Source of the DNA: Methylobacterium sp. Leaf91
Lineage (GTDB): Bacteria; Pseudomonadota; Alphaproteobacteria; Rhizobiales; Beijerinckiaceae
Length of the DNA: 64,000 nt
Assembly: GCF_001422815.1 (NCBI RefSeq)
Contig: NZ_LMMP01000003.1
Location: forward strand, 35,144-99,143
Direction of reading: 5' to 3'
The position numbers and the translations under genes were made by a program. Positions 47,722 through 56,555 of this stretch are shown here, one piece after another. Numbering within the stretch: position 1 is the stretch's first letter; every line of letters begins with the position of its first letter. Under the pieces are notes generated by a model. It was given only the letters and a program-made list of their open reading frames with translations. It was not told the DNA's origin and ran no database searches.

Positions 47722-48936
47722 ATGGACCTCACCTTGACGGATCTGCCTTCGGCGAACCTGAGCTGGCTCTCGCTCCTGTTCCAGTTCATGGCCCTGGCCG
47801 GCTGTGTCTACGGGCTGACGGCTGCCTTCCTGGCGAGCCGCTACGCACGCCGCCCCGTTCCCGTCCTGGCGGCGAACGCCGCACGCCCATCGGTGACCAT
47901 CCTGAAGCCGCTCTGCGGCATGGAGCCCAATCTCTACGAGAACCTCGAGACCTTCTGCCGCCAGGACTACGCCGGCCCGATGCAGGTCGTCTTCGGCGTG
48001 CAGAACGCCACCGATCCGGCGATCGCTGTCGTGCGCCGCCTCGCCGAAACCTATCCCGACCTCAAGCTCGACCTCGTCATCGATGCGCGCCAGCACGGCT
48101 CGAATCGCAAGGTCTCCAACCTCATCAACATGTCGGCGCTGATCGCCCACGAGGTGATCGTGCTCGCCGACAGCGACATGGTGGCCAAGCCCGATTATCT
48201 GCAGCGGATCGTTGCCGAGCTCGGACAACCGGGCGTCAACGGCGTCACCTGCCTCTACCATGGCGTACCGGCGAATCGCGGCGTCTGGGCTCATCTCTCG
48301 GCGCTCGCCATCGACGTCCAGTTCCTGCCCAATGTCGTGATGGGCACCTCGCTCGGCCTGGCCAAGCCCTGCTTCGGCTCCACCATCGCCTTCACCACCA
48401 AGGCGCTCGCCGAGATGGGGGGCTTCGAGGCCTTCCGCGACGATCTCGCCGACGATTACGCGGTGGGCGAAGCCCTGCGCGCCAAGGGCGGTCTCGTGGC
48501 GATCCCGACCTTCACGATCGGGCATACCTGCGTCGACACCGATCTCGCCGGCCTGTGGAAGCACGAGTTGCGCTGGAACCGGACCATCCGCAACGTCGAT
48601 CCGGCCGGGTATGCCGGCTCCATCGTCACCCATGCCTTCCCGCTGGCGCTCATCGGCGCCCTGATTCCGGGAGCCGACACGAGCGGACTCGTGGTGGCGG
48701 CCCTGGCGCTCGCCTGCCGCATCATCCTCTGCGTCCGCCTGGAGCGCGCCTTCGGTCTCGCTCCGCACCCCTACTGGCTGTTGCCGATTCGCGACATCCT
48801 CTCCTTCATGAACTTCTCCTGGAGCTTCGTGTCGGGGGCGGTGACATGGAAAGGTCACGATTATCGGGTGGTTGCGGACGGTACGCTGATCCCGGAGCGC
48901 AGCCTCGGCCACGATGCCGGCGCGTCCCCGCTCTGA
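47722..48936 (+). CDS. hpnI: Hopanoid glycosyltransferase HpnI
   Basis: A 404-residue membrane glycosyltransferase of the ceramide-glucosyltransferase type (GT-A fold). An N-terminal helix (about 12-35) precedes VTILKPLCGMEPNLYENLET, the DxD-like LADSDMV and the acceptor-binding block FRDDLADDYAVGEALRAKGG. C-terminal hydrophobic segments complete it. In Burkholderia, HpnI adds N-acetylglucosamine to bacteriohopanetetrol as the first head-group step. ATG 47722 (MDLTLTDLPS) is the start. hpnJ follows 57 bases downstream. Confidence 0.95.
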   Translation: MDLTLTDLPSANLSWLSLLFQFMALAGCVYGLTAAFLASRYARRPVPVLAANAARPSVTILKPLCGMEPNLYENLETFCRQDYAGPMQVVFGVQNATDPAIAVVRRLAETYPDLKLDLVIDARQHGSNRKVSNLINMSALIAHEVIVLADSDMVAKPDYLQRIVAELGQPGVNGVTCLYHGVPANRGVWAHLSALAIDVQFLPNVVMGTSLGLAKPCFGSTIAFTTKALAEMGGFEAFRDDLADDYAVGEALRAKGGLVAIPTFTIGHTCVDTDLAGLWKHELRWNRTIRNVDPAGYAGSIVTHAFPLALIGALIPGADTSGLVVAALALACRIILCVRLERAFGLAPHPYWLLPIRDILSFMNFSWSFVSGAVTWKGHDYRVVADGTLIPERSLGHDAGASPL

Positions 48937-48993
48937 CTCTCGCTTCGCTCTGAACCCGCCCCATTCCCGTCCCTCGCTGAGGCCTTGAACCCC

Positions 48994-50430
48994 ATGCGCA
49001 CGCTCTTCCTCCAGGCCCCCACCTTCGACGGTTTCGATGGCGGAGCGGGCTCTCGCTACCAAGCCAAGCGCGAGATCAAGTCGTTCTGGTACCCGACCTG
49101 GCTCGCCCAGCCGGCCGCCCTCGTGCCGAACTCGAAGCTGATCGACGCCCCCCCGCACAACATCAAGCTCGCCGAGATCGTGGCCCAGGCCAACGATTTC
49201 GACCTCGTGGTGCTGCATACCTCGGTGCCGTCCTTCAAGTCCGACGTAAAGACCGTCGAGGCGCTCAAGGCCGCTAACCCCAAGCTCATCGCCGGGCTCA
49301 TCGGCGCCAAGGTCGCGGTCGACGCGGCCGGCGCCATGGCCCAGGCCCCGTGTATCGATTTCTGTGCCCGCAACGAGTTCGACTTCACCGTCAAGGAAGT
49401 CGCCGACGGCACGCCGATGTCCGAGATCAAGGGCCTGTCCTACCGGGACGCCAATGGAGTCGTGGTCCATAACGAGGACCGCGAAATCATGACGGACATG
49501 GACCAGCTGCCCTTCGTCACCTCGGTCTACAAGCGCGACCTCCAGATGGAGAAGTACTTCATCGGGTACCTCAAGCACCCCTACATCTCGTTCTATTCGG
49601 GCCGTGGCTGCAAGAGCCGCTGCACCTTCTGCCTCTGGCCGCAGACCGTGGGTGGCCACACCTACCGCACCCGTTCGGTCGCGCATGTGATCGAAGAGAT
49701 CAAGTACTGCCTGAAGGAGTTTCCGCAGACGAAGGAGTTCTTCTTCGACGACGACACCTTCACCGACAATCTCCCGCGCGCCGAGGAGATCGCCCGCGAA
49801 CTCGGCAAGCTCGGCGTGACCTGGTCGTGCAATGCCAAGGCGAACGTGCCGCGCGAGACCCTGAAGGTGCTCAAGGAGAACGGCCTTCGCCTGCTCCTCG
49901 TCGGCTACGAGTCCGGCAACCAGAAGATCTTGAACAACATCAAGAAGGGCATGCGCGTCGAGGTGGCCGAGAAGTTCACCAAGGATTGCCACGACCTCGG
50001 CATCGCCATCCACGGCACCTTCATCGTCGGCCTGCCGGGCGAAACCCGCGAGACGATCCAGGAGACGATCGCCTTCGCCAAGCGCATCAACCCGCACACG
50101 ATCCAGGCGTCGCTGGCCGCCCCTTACCCGGGCACCTTCCTCTACAAGCAGGCCGTAGAGAACGGCTGGCTCGACGTGGAGAATGCCGAGCTCGTCGACG
50201 AGAACGGCGTGCAGATCGCCCCGCTGCACTACCCGCACCTGTCGCATTCCGAGATCTTCGCGGCGGTCGAGGAATTCTACCGGAAGTTCTACTTCCGCGC
50301 CCCGAAGATCGCCTCCATCGTCTCCGAGATGGTGCGCTCGCCCGACATGATGAAGCGCCGCCTGCGCGAGGGTGTGGAATTCTACCGCTTCCTCAAGGAG
50401 CGTCAGACCGGCACGTCAAAAGCCGCCTGA
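48994..50430 (+). CDS. hpnJ: Hopanoid radical SAM enzyme HpnJ
   Basis: A 478-residue B12-binding-type radical SAM protein. The N-terminal domain (about 1-185) resembles a cobalamin-binding fold. The radical SAM motif CKSRCTFC has cysteines at about 206, 210 and 213. FFFDDDTFTDN and VGYESGNQKILNNIKKGMRV follow. HpnJ is proposed to contract the glucosamine ring of BHT-glucosamine to the aminocyclopentitol of BHT cyclitol ether. ATG 48994 (MRTLFLQAPTFDGFDGG) fits the family. A terminator-like hairpin begins 40 bases after the stop. Confidence 0.96.
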   Translation: MRTLFLQAPTFDGFDGGAGSRYQAKREIKSFWYPTWLAQPAALVPNSKLIDAPPHNIKLAEIVAQANDFDLVVLHTSVPSFKSDVKTVEALKAANPKLIAGLIGAKVAVDAAGAMAQAPCIDFCARNEFDFTVKEVADGTPMSEIKGLSYRDANGVVVHNEDREIMTDMDQLPFVTSVYKRDLQMEKYFIGYLKHPYISFYSGRGCKSRCTFCLWPQTVGGHTYRTRSVAHVIEEIKYCLKEFPQTKEFFFDDDTFTDNLPRAEEIARELGKLGVTWSCNAKANVPRETLKVLKENGLRLLLVGYESGNQKILNNIKKGMRVEVAEKFTKDCHDLGIAIHGTFIVGLPGETRETIQETIAFAKRINPHTIQASLAAPYPGTFLYKQAVENGWLDVENAELVDENGVQIAPLHYPHLSHSEIFAAVEEFYRKFYFRAPKIASIVSEMVRSPDMMKRRLREGVEFYRFLKERQTGTSKAA

Positions 50431-50904
50431 TCCTCAGGTCGCCCAACCTTCATCGCACGTCACTACCAGCGGCCGGGCTCATCGCCCGGCCGTTCTTGTT
50501 CGGGCGCCCGCCGGGTGGTGGTCAGGGCTCGGAAAGCCGGTTCCGACCCCACTCCGCCTGCTCTAGATCCTTGGCGCGGCGCTCGTACGGGCGCGGTCAA
50601 CGACGAAAGGGTTCGCCTTTCTGCTGTTTGGGCAGCCTCGAACGTTCTCCGGTTCCGACCTTCGGGCAGTCTGGATCGGGCTCTGCAGGCCACAGGCGTT
50701 CGCCCGTTCCCACTGCGACGGAGGCTGGCCGGCGGCGGGAGGGATACGTTGTTCCGACCGGATGCCGAAGAGCACCCCTGAGCTCGTGAACCTGCGCCTC
50801 CTTCAAGCCCTCTCGGGCGGGAAAGGCGGCGCGACTCTGGACCACGGCCGCGATGCTTTCGCCGGCGTATCGCCCGACCACCCGAACGACGAGGACCATC
50901 GAGC
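50431..50904. other. 474-base spacer between hpnJ and hpnK
   Basis: Starts with a terminator-like hairpin (listed separately). The rest contains no convincing gene. A 12-base word CCGGTTCCGACC occurs twice (50537-50548 and 50649-50660). hpnK therefore probably has its own promoter here. Confidence 0.55.
50470..50500 (+). terminator. Terminator-like hairpin after hpnJ
   Basis: A 9-bp stem, CGGCCGGGC (50470-50478) with GCCCGGCCG (50484-50492), followed by the T-rich TTCTTGTT. Confidence 0.75.
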
Positions 50905-51759
50905 ATGACCAAGGCCGCCAGGAAACGCCTGATCGTGACCGCCGACGATTTCGGCCTGAGCCGGGAAGTGAACGAGGCTGTCGAGCAGGCCCATCGCGAG
51001 GGCATCCTCACCGCTGCCAGCCTGATGGTCTCGGCACCGGCGGCGGCCGACGCGGTGGCCCGCGCCCGGCGCCTTCCCTCCCTTCGCGTCGGACTGCACC
51101 TCGTCATGGTCGAGGCCTGGCCGACGCTTCCCCCGGCCGAACTGCCCGACCTCGTGGATGCGGACGGGCTGATCCGACGCGACATGGGTCGCCTCGGCCT
51201 CGACCTCGCGGTGAAACCTTCGGCACGGCGGCAGCTTTCAGCGGAAATCACAGCGCAGTTCGAAGCTTACAGAGCCACTGGCCTACCCCTCGACCACGTC
51301 AACGCCCACAAGCATTTCCATGTGCATCCGCTCATCGCCGGGCGCGTCCTGGCCATCGGCCGGGGATACGGCTTGCGGGCGATCCGGGTGCCGCGCGAGC
51401 CCCGCGCCGTGCTACGCGCCGCCGAGCCCAGCGCGACCCCGAAGCCCGCCCTCGATATCGCCCCCTGGGCCGGGCTCCTCGCGGTTCGCGCCCGCCAGGC
51501 CGGCCTGCTGATCCCCGACCGTACCCTGGGCTTGGCATGGTCCGGCGCGATGACTCCGCAGCGTGTGGCGGGGCTCCTGGGGCACCTGCCGGATGGGTTG
51601 ACCGAGCTCTATACCCATCCCGCCACGCGCGGCGGCTTCCCCGGCGAGGCGCCGGGCTACGCCTATGCGGCAGAGCGCGACGCCCTGATCTCGCCGGAGG
51701 CAATCGACGCGATCAGGCAGGTCGGCGCGGACAGAGGCGGCTTCTCGGATTTCCTGTAG
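50905..51759 (+). CDS. hpnK: Hopanoid deacetylase HpnK (YdjC/ChbG family)
   Basis: A 284-residue metal-dependent carbohydrate deacetylase. VTADDFGLSREVNEAVEQAH gives the metal-binding Asp pair (about 14-15), and LDHVNAHKHFHVHP the metal-binding histidines. In Burkholderia, HpnK removes the acetyl group from BHT-N-acetylglucosamine to leave a free amine. The neighbouring amidinotransferase could act on that amine later. hpnK is 474 bases from hpnJ and ends at a strong terminator. Confidence 0.95.
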   Translation: MTKAARKRLIVTADDFGLSREVNEAVEQAHREGILTAASLMVSAPAAADAVARARRLPSLRVGLHLVMVEAWPTLPPAELPDLVDADGLIRRDMGRLGLDLAVKPSARRQLSAEITAQFEAYRATGLPLDHVNAHKHFHVHPLIAGRVLAIGRGYGLRAIRVPREPRAVLRAAEPSATPKPALDIAPWAGLLAVRARQAGLLIPDRTLGLAWSGAMTPQRVAGLLGHLPDGLTELYTHPATRGGFPGEAPGYAYAAERDALISPEAIDAIRQVGADRGGFSDFL

Positions 51760-51784
51760 CCGTCCGATCGCAGGAACGGACACG

Positions 51785-51823
51785 AAAAAGGCCGCCGTCG
51801 CTTGACGCGACGGCGGCCTTTTC
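51785..51823. terminator. Bidirectional Rho-independent terminator between hpnK and hpnN
   Basis: A perfect 16-bp stem (51786-51801 with 51807-51822) around a 5-base loop, with A and T tracts on both sides. It can serve both convergent genes. Confidence 0.92.
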
Positions 51824-51863
51824 ATTGGCGAACTGGAGAAATCCGAGGATCGGCAGTCCCGGC

Positions 51864-54530
51864 CTATTTGGCCGAGACCGGCTCCGGCCTCGGGGCTTTC
51901 ACGCCGGCCATGACCTCGTCGCCTTCGGGACGGTTCGGGTCAGGCTGCTCCGGCGGGGGACCGAGGAAGGCGGGAACCACGAAGAAGGCGGCGACAAGGG
52001 TGAAGAACAGCGACAGGGCCAGGAGCTTGCCCATGCTGGCCGTGCCGGGATGGCTCGACAGGACGAGCGAACCGAAGGCCGTGCCGGTGGTGAGCGCCGA
52101 GAAGAAGATCGCACGCGTCAGGCTGGAGGCCAGCATGTCGGTGACGCCCGCCCTCCAGGCGATGACGTAGTAGATGTGGAAGGCGACACCCACCGCCAAC
52201 ATAAGCGGCAGGGCGATGATGTTGGCGAAGTTCAGCGGCATGCCGACCACGTGCAGCGCCATCAGCGTCCACAAGGTCGCCAGCACCAGCGGACCGAGCG
52301 TCATCGCCACGTCCCAGGGCTTACGCAGCGCCACCGACAGAATGATGAAGATGGCCACCAGGGCCGTCAGCGCCGCCTGAACGAAGGCGCCGAGGATGGT
52401 GTAGCTCGACGAGGTCGTGGCGACGGGAGCACCGGTGGCGTGGGGTGCGACCGACTGCACCTCCTTGGCGAAGCGGCGCAGAACCACGTTGTCGTTGGCA
52501 TCCCCGCTCGGATGCACCTCGATCCGCGCCCGACCGTCCGAGGCGATCCACTCGGCCTTCAGCTTCGGCGGGATGTTGTCGAGGGTGACCTTCTCTGGAG
52601 CCAGCAGGCTCCGAAGGCGGACCAGCAGGGTCTTCAGGTCGGTGGTGACGGCGACGTTCGCCGCCTCCCGAATCTGCGGGGTCGCGGTCGAGAGTGCGTC
52701 GAGAGTGCCGGACAGGGAGCCCGCGGCCTTCGCGCCACCGGCATTGCCCGTCGCGATCCCCTTCAGGGCAGCGGCAGCCTCCTTCAACGCCTTGACCGTA
52801 TCTGCATCAGTCGGCGGCGGCGGCTTGCGGACGGGATTGAGGATCGGTCCGAGGAGCTCGGCCGTCTCCGCGATGGTCGCGAGCTTCTGGTCCTGGTCCG
52901 GCGGCACGAAGGTATCGATATCGATGACCTTCGCGACGGAGGGGAGGGCCTTCAGCTTGGCGGCGAGTTCGGGCACTGCCGCGACCGAAGGCGCGATCAC
53001 GTCGATGAGGTTCGGGCTCGTCTCGGGATCCTTGATCAGGTCGAGATAGGTCGAGATCGATTCGACCTTGGTGCTGCGCAGGTGCATCGGGTTCGAGTCG
53101 AACGGCAGCTTGAACAGGAGCGGGATGCCCGCCACCGTGATCACGCCGACGATGATGAGCACCAGCTTGCGGTTCCGGATGATCCAGGGATCGACGCCCG
53201 ACAGCCAGGTCGTCTCCACCGCCCGCGCTTCACCCTTGGGCTTGAAGACGGCGATGAGGGCGGGGAGCAGGGTCAGCGAGAACAGATACGCCACGATCAT
53301 GCCGACGCCGGCGATGAGACCGAGCTCGGACACGCCACGGAAGGCGGTTGGCAGGAAGGCGAAGAAGCCCGCCAGGAGCGAGATGGCAGCGAGGCTCAGA
53401 GACCAGCCGACCCCGCGCGCTGCGGCGCGGATCGCGCTCGACAGGTCGGGCTGCTCGAACCGGTCGGCCCTGTAGCGTACGGCGAACTGGATGCCGAAAT
53501 CGATCCCCAACCCCACGAACAGGGCCGTGAACGCCACCGAGATTGGGTTCAGCTCGCCCACCATGAGGAGGCCGAGGGCGGTGGTGACGATGAGACCCGC
53601 GAAGGTGGTGATGATCACCGCCGTGACCAGGGACGGCGAGCGCAGGGCCAGCCACAGGAACAGCACGATCGCCGCGACGGTGACGCCGTTATTGAGGAGC
53701 GCGTCGTCCGAGAGCGTGGCGAACTCGTCATCCGCCACGGCCACCGGGCCGGTGAGGCGCATGCGCGGATTGTCGGCCGCATCGAGGCCGCCGAGGGTGT
53801 TGATCTTCAGGTCGGTGGCAAGGCCACGGATGAGCTTCGTCGCATCCGCGCCGGGCTGGAGCGCGGCATAATCCAGCTTCGGCTGGATCATGATGAACTT
53901 GCGCAGCTCGGTACTCTGGGCCTTGCCGCCGGAGAGGAGCAATTGCCAGGACAGACGTGCGGGCTCGCCGGCCAGCACCTTACGCAGGACCTCGTCGATC
54001 CGCGTCATCGGACCGTCCAGGTCTTCGAGCTTGGCATCGCCGCTCTTGATGCCCTTGGCCCCGAGGCCGAGCACCCGCATGACGCCGCGCAGGGTCGGGT
54101 CGGCCGCGAGCGGACCGAGGAGCCCCTGCTGCTGGACGAGTTGCTCCATGGTCTTGGTCAGCTCCTCCTGCGGCATCAGCAGGAAGCCGTTCTTGTCGTA
54201 GAAGGGCCCGCCATCCGGGCGGTACACCGTCTCGATCTGTTCGGGATGGTCGAGCAGCGCCTTGGCGAGGGAGGCGGCCGCCTCCTCGGCAACCTCGGGC
54301 GTCTTGCCGTCGATCACCGCCACGAGCGTTCCGGTCCGTTGGGGGAACGCCTTCTCGTAATTGATCTCGTCCTGCCGCCAGGGCACGTCCTTATCGATCA
54401 GACGCTCGACATCGGTGTTGATCCGGAACAGATGCGCGCCGAGCGCTGCGCTTCCGATGGTGAGAATCGCCACGAGAGTGATGACGAGCCAACGCCTGTG
54501 GACGGAAAACGCGACGAGACGTTCGATCAC
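51864..54530 (-). CDS. hpnN: Hopanoid RND transporter HpnN
   Basis: An 888-residue RND/MMPL-type exporter. One N-terminal helix (HRRWLVITLVAILTIGSAALG) is followed by a large periplasmic domain and a first bundle of five helices, with VGLGIDFGIQFAVRYRADRF in the middle. A second periplasmic domain and second bundle (MLAVGVAFHIYYVIAWRAGV) follow. In Rhodopseudomonas HpnN moves hopanoids from the inner to the outer membrane. It lies convergent to hpnK and apart from hpnLM, although all three are likely transport-related. Confidence 0.95.
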   Translation of the reverse strand: MIERLVAFSVHRRWLVITLVAILTIGSAALGAHLFRINTDVERLIDKDVPWRQDEINYEKAFPQRTGTLVAVIDGKTPEVAEEAAASLAKALLDHPEQIETVYRPDGGPFYDKNGFLLMPQEELTKTMEQLVQQQGLLGPLAADPTLRGVMRVLGLGAKGIKSGDAKLEDLDGPMTRIDEVLRKVLAGEPARLSWQLLLSGGKAQSTELRKFIMIQPKLDYAALQPGADATKLIRGLATDLKINTLGGLDAADNPRMRLTGPVAVADDEFATLSDDALLNNGVTVAAIVLFLWLALRSPSLVTAVIITTFAGLIVTTALGLLMVGELNPISVAFTALFVGLGIDFGIQFAVRYRADRFEQPDLSSAIRAAARGVGWSLSLAAISLLAGFFAFLPTAFRGVSELGLIAGVGMIVAYLFSLTLLPALIAVFKPKGEARAVETTWLSGVDPWIIRNRKLVLIIVGVITVAGIPLLFKLPFDSNPMHLRSTKVESISTYLDLIKDPETSPNLIDVIAPSVAAVPELAAKLKALPSVAKVIDIDTFVPPDQDQKLATIAETAELLGPILNPVRKPPPPTDADTVKALKEAAAALKGIATGNAGGAKAAGSLSGTLDALSTATPQIREAANVAVTTDLKTLLVRLRSLLAPEKVTLDNIPPKLKAEWIASDGRARIEVHPSGDANDNVVLRRFAKEVQSVAPHATGAPVATTSSSYTILGAFVQAALTALVAIFIILSVALRKPWDVAMTLGPLVLATLWTLMALHVVGMPLNFANIIALPLMLAVGVAFHIYYVIAWRAGVTDMLASSLTRAIFFSALTTGTAFGSLVLSSHPGTASMGKLLALSLFFTLVAAFFVVPAFLGPPPEQPDPNRPEGDEVMAGVKAPRPEPVSAK

Positions 54531-54662
54531 AAGTATCCTGCCTGCCTAGCGACGCGGTCGCCCGAATGAGTCCGCCGGTCCCCGCGGATGCGTGGGACGG
54601 CCGGTACGTTCGACGTGGAACCGGTCTTGGTCCGGATGTCGGTTACCATCTGTCGGCGCGAT

Positions 54663-54690
54663 CCACGAGTCCCTGGCCACGAGTCCCTGC
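54663..54690. repeat. 14-base tandem duplication
   Basis: CCACGAGTCCCTGG at 54663-54676 is followed at once by CCACGAGTCCCTGC at 54677-54690, differing in the last base only. Non-coding. Confidence 0.85.
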
Positions 54691-55108
54691 CAAAGGCTCC
54701 TGACAAGGATCGTGACAGAAATTCCTTTGAGAACCGCCGCGACGCGCCGCTTCTCGCAGATGGGTCGTGCCGACGAGATATCCAATCTCGACCGCGCTCA
54801 TACCAGTGGGAGCACCTCGCGGTCGACCGTTTCCGTAGTCATCCGCAGGTAGAAATGCAACGAGACAGGGTTATCGGGCGCGGTTCAAGGGATGAGGTGC
54901 GTCCGCGCACTGCGGATGAGCTTCGCTGCGGCGCAAGGCGAAACCCCAGCTCGGACATGCCCGGGGCGCCGCATGGCAGAGTGATGCCGATGACGTGATC
55001 ACGGCCCGGCGCAGTTCAGGCATACCCTGACCGACTAGGAAAAAGCACCGTGCTTTGGGATAAGGTCCGTCATCATGGCGCGGCGGACGTCATCTTGGAC
55101 CAATGTGC

Positions 55109-55148
55109 CACGCTCTACCTGTGGCTGGCACGCTCTACCTGTGGCTGG
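55109..55148. repeat. 20-base tandem duplication
   Basis: The unit CACGCTCTACCTGTGGCTGG occurs twice in direct contact, 55109-55128 and 55129-55148, without mismatch. It lies about 150 bases upstream of hpnH. Confidence 0.9.
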
Positions 55149-55293
55149 ATTGTCCCAGGATCGCTCAAACACGTCCCGTCCGCCCACCAAGGCGTCCCCA
55201 TCGACCGTGGTTCTAACCTAGTTCGCTGGAATTCCGCCGCTTTTCACGGTAATGCACCCGATCATATCGGGGCCAAAAATAAGGAGCCGCGTC

Positions 55294-56457
55294 TTGGGTA
55301 TTCCCCTCCGTTACGTCGCGAAGATTGGCGGCTACATTCTTAAGCAGCACCTCACCGGTCGCAAGCGCTACCCGCTCGTGATGATGATGGAGCCGCTGTT
55401 CCGCTGCAATCTCGCCTGCGCCGGCTGTGGAAAAATCGATTACCCGGACGAGATCCTGAACAAGCGCCTGCCCGTGGCCGACGCCCTGGAATCCGTGCGC
55501 GAGTGCGGCGCACCCATGGTCGTGATCGCCGGTGGCGAGCCGCTGCTCCACAAGGACCTGCCGCAGATCGTCGAGGGCATCATCGCGCAGAAGAAATTCG
55601 CGATCGTCTGCACGAACGCGCTGCTGCTCGAGAAGAAGATCAAGGACTACAAGCCCAGCCCGTACTTCACCTGGTCGATCCATCTCGATGGCGACAAGGA
55701 GATGCACGACCAGTCGGTGTGCCAGCGTGGCGTCTACGACAAGGCTGTCTCCGCCATCGCCAAGGCGAAGGAGATGGGCTTCCGCGTCACCATCAACTGC
55801 ACCTTCTTCAACAATTCCTCGGCCGACAAGATCGCCGACTTCTTCGACACCGTGACGAAGCTCGGCATCGACGGCATCACCGTCTCGCCCGGCTATGCCT
55901 ACGAGCGTGCGCCCGACCAGCAGCACTTCCTGAACCGCAAGGCCACGAAGGACCTGTTCCGCGGCGTGTTCCGGCACGGCAAGGAGAAGGGCCGCCAGAA
56001 CTGGACCTTCCAGCAGTCGGGCCTGTTCCTCGACTTCCTGGCCGGTAACCAGACCTACCATTGCACCCCGTGGGGCAACCCGACCCGCACCGTGTTCGGC
56101 TGGCAGAAGCCCTGCTACCTGCTCGGCGAGGGCTACGCCGCCACCTTCAAGGAGCTGATGGAGGAGACGGACTGGGATTCCTACGGCACCGGCAATTACG
56201 AGAAGTGCGCCGATTGCATGGTCCATTCCGGATATGAGGCCTCCTCGGTGGTCGATTCCGTGAAGAAGCCCTGGAAGCCACTGATCCACGCCATCCGTGG
56301 GATCAAGACCGAGGGCGAGATGGCTCCCGAGGTCAGCCTCGAGAACCAGCGCCCGGCCGAGTTCGTGTTCTCGCGCAACGTGGCGCAGAAGCTGTCCGAG
56401 ATCAAAGCTTCGGGCGTCGACACCAAGCGTGAGGCCCGCAACCGCACGGCGGCCTGA
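55294..56457 (+). CDS. hpnH: Adenosyl-hopane synthase HpnH (radical SAM)
   Basis: A 387-residue radical SAM enzyme that adds the 5'-deoxyadenosyl group to diploptene, the first side-chain step. The cluster motif is CNLACAGC (about residues 38, 42 and 45). FTWSIHLDGDKEMHD, TVSPGYAYERAPDQQHFL and YHCTPWGNPTRTVFGWQKPC follow. Start: TTG 55294 (GIPLRYVAKIGGYI) with AAGGAG at 55281-55286, 7 bases before it; this matches the usual HpnH N-terminus. The ATG at 55252 is rejected. It is a single-gene transcript that ends at a strong terminator. Confidence 0.96.
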   Translation: MGIPLRYVAKIGGYILKQHLTGRKRYPLVMMMEPLFRCNLACAGCGKIDYPDEILNKRLPVADALESVRECGAPMVVIAGGEPLLHKDLPQIVEGIIAQKKFAIVCTNALLLEKKIKDYKPSPYFTWSIHLDGDKEMHDQSVCQRGVYDKAVSAIAKAKEMGFRVTINCTFFNNSSADKIADFFDTVTKLGIDGITVSPGYAYERAPDQQHFLNRKATKDLFRGVFRHGKEKGRQNWTFQQSGLFLDFLAGNQTYHCTPWGNPTRTVFGWQKPCYLLGEGYAATFKELMEETDWDSYGTGNYEKCADCMVHSGYEASSVVDSVKKPWKPLIHAIRGIKTEGEMAPEVSLENQRPAEFVFSRNVAQKLSEIKASGVDTKREARNRTAA

Positions 56458-56487
56458 CGCCACGCGGAAGCCGTTCACGCGTCAATA

Positions 56488-56523
56488 AAAAGCCCCGCGA
56501 TGCAGCAGCATCGCGGGGCTTTT
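56488..56523. terminator. Bidirectional Rho-independent terminator between hpnH and hpnG
   Basis: A perfect 16-bp stem (56488-56503 with 56508-56523) around an AGCA loop, with A and T tracts at its ends. It separates convergent hpnH and hpnG. Confidence 0.92.
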
Positions 56524-56555
56524 CGTTAGTCGTATCGATTGAATACGGCGGGCAG

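Larger units (their letters stand above)
54531..55293. other. 763-base divergent region hpnN / hpnH
   Basis: No convincing gene. It holds two short tandem duplications (listed separately) and should contain promoters for both hpnN and hpnH. Open frames present here (e.g. 54588-54998) encode Arg/Pro-rich sequence with no gene character. Confidence 0.55.

Noticed and set aside
47491..50247. 918-codon minus-strand open frame opposite hpnI and hpnJ
   Set aside because: Shadow of two clearly recognised genes on the plus strand; no motifs of its own.
50515..50781. Small open frame between hpnJ and hpnK
   Set aside because: No ribosome binding site, no recognisable domain and antisense-like composition. 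The region is treated as a promoter-bearing spacer.
50853..54569. 1238-codon plus-strand open frame opposite hpnN
   Set aside because: An antisense reading of hpnN at high G+C. The translation is Arg/Gly/His/Glu-rich low complexity, whereas hpnN on the other strand has full domain structure.
54588..54998. Possible small gene in the hpnN-hpnH gap
   Set aside because: The Arg/Pro-rich translation and overlap with a tandem duplication look non-coding, and no ribosome binding site precedes it.
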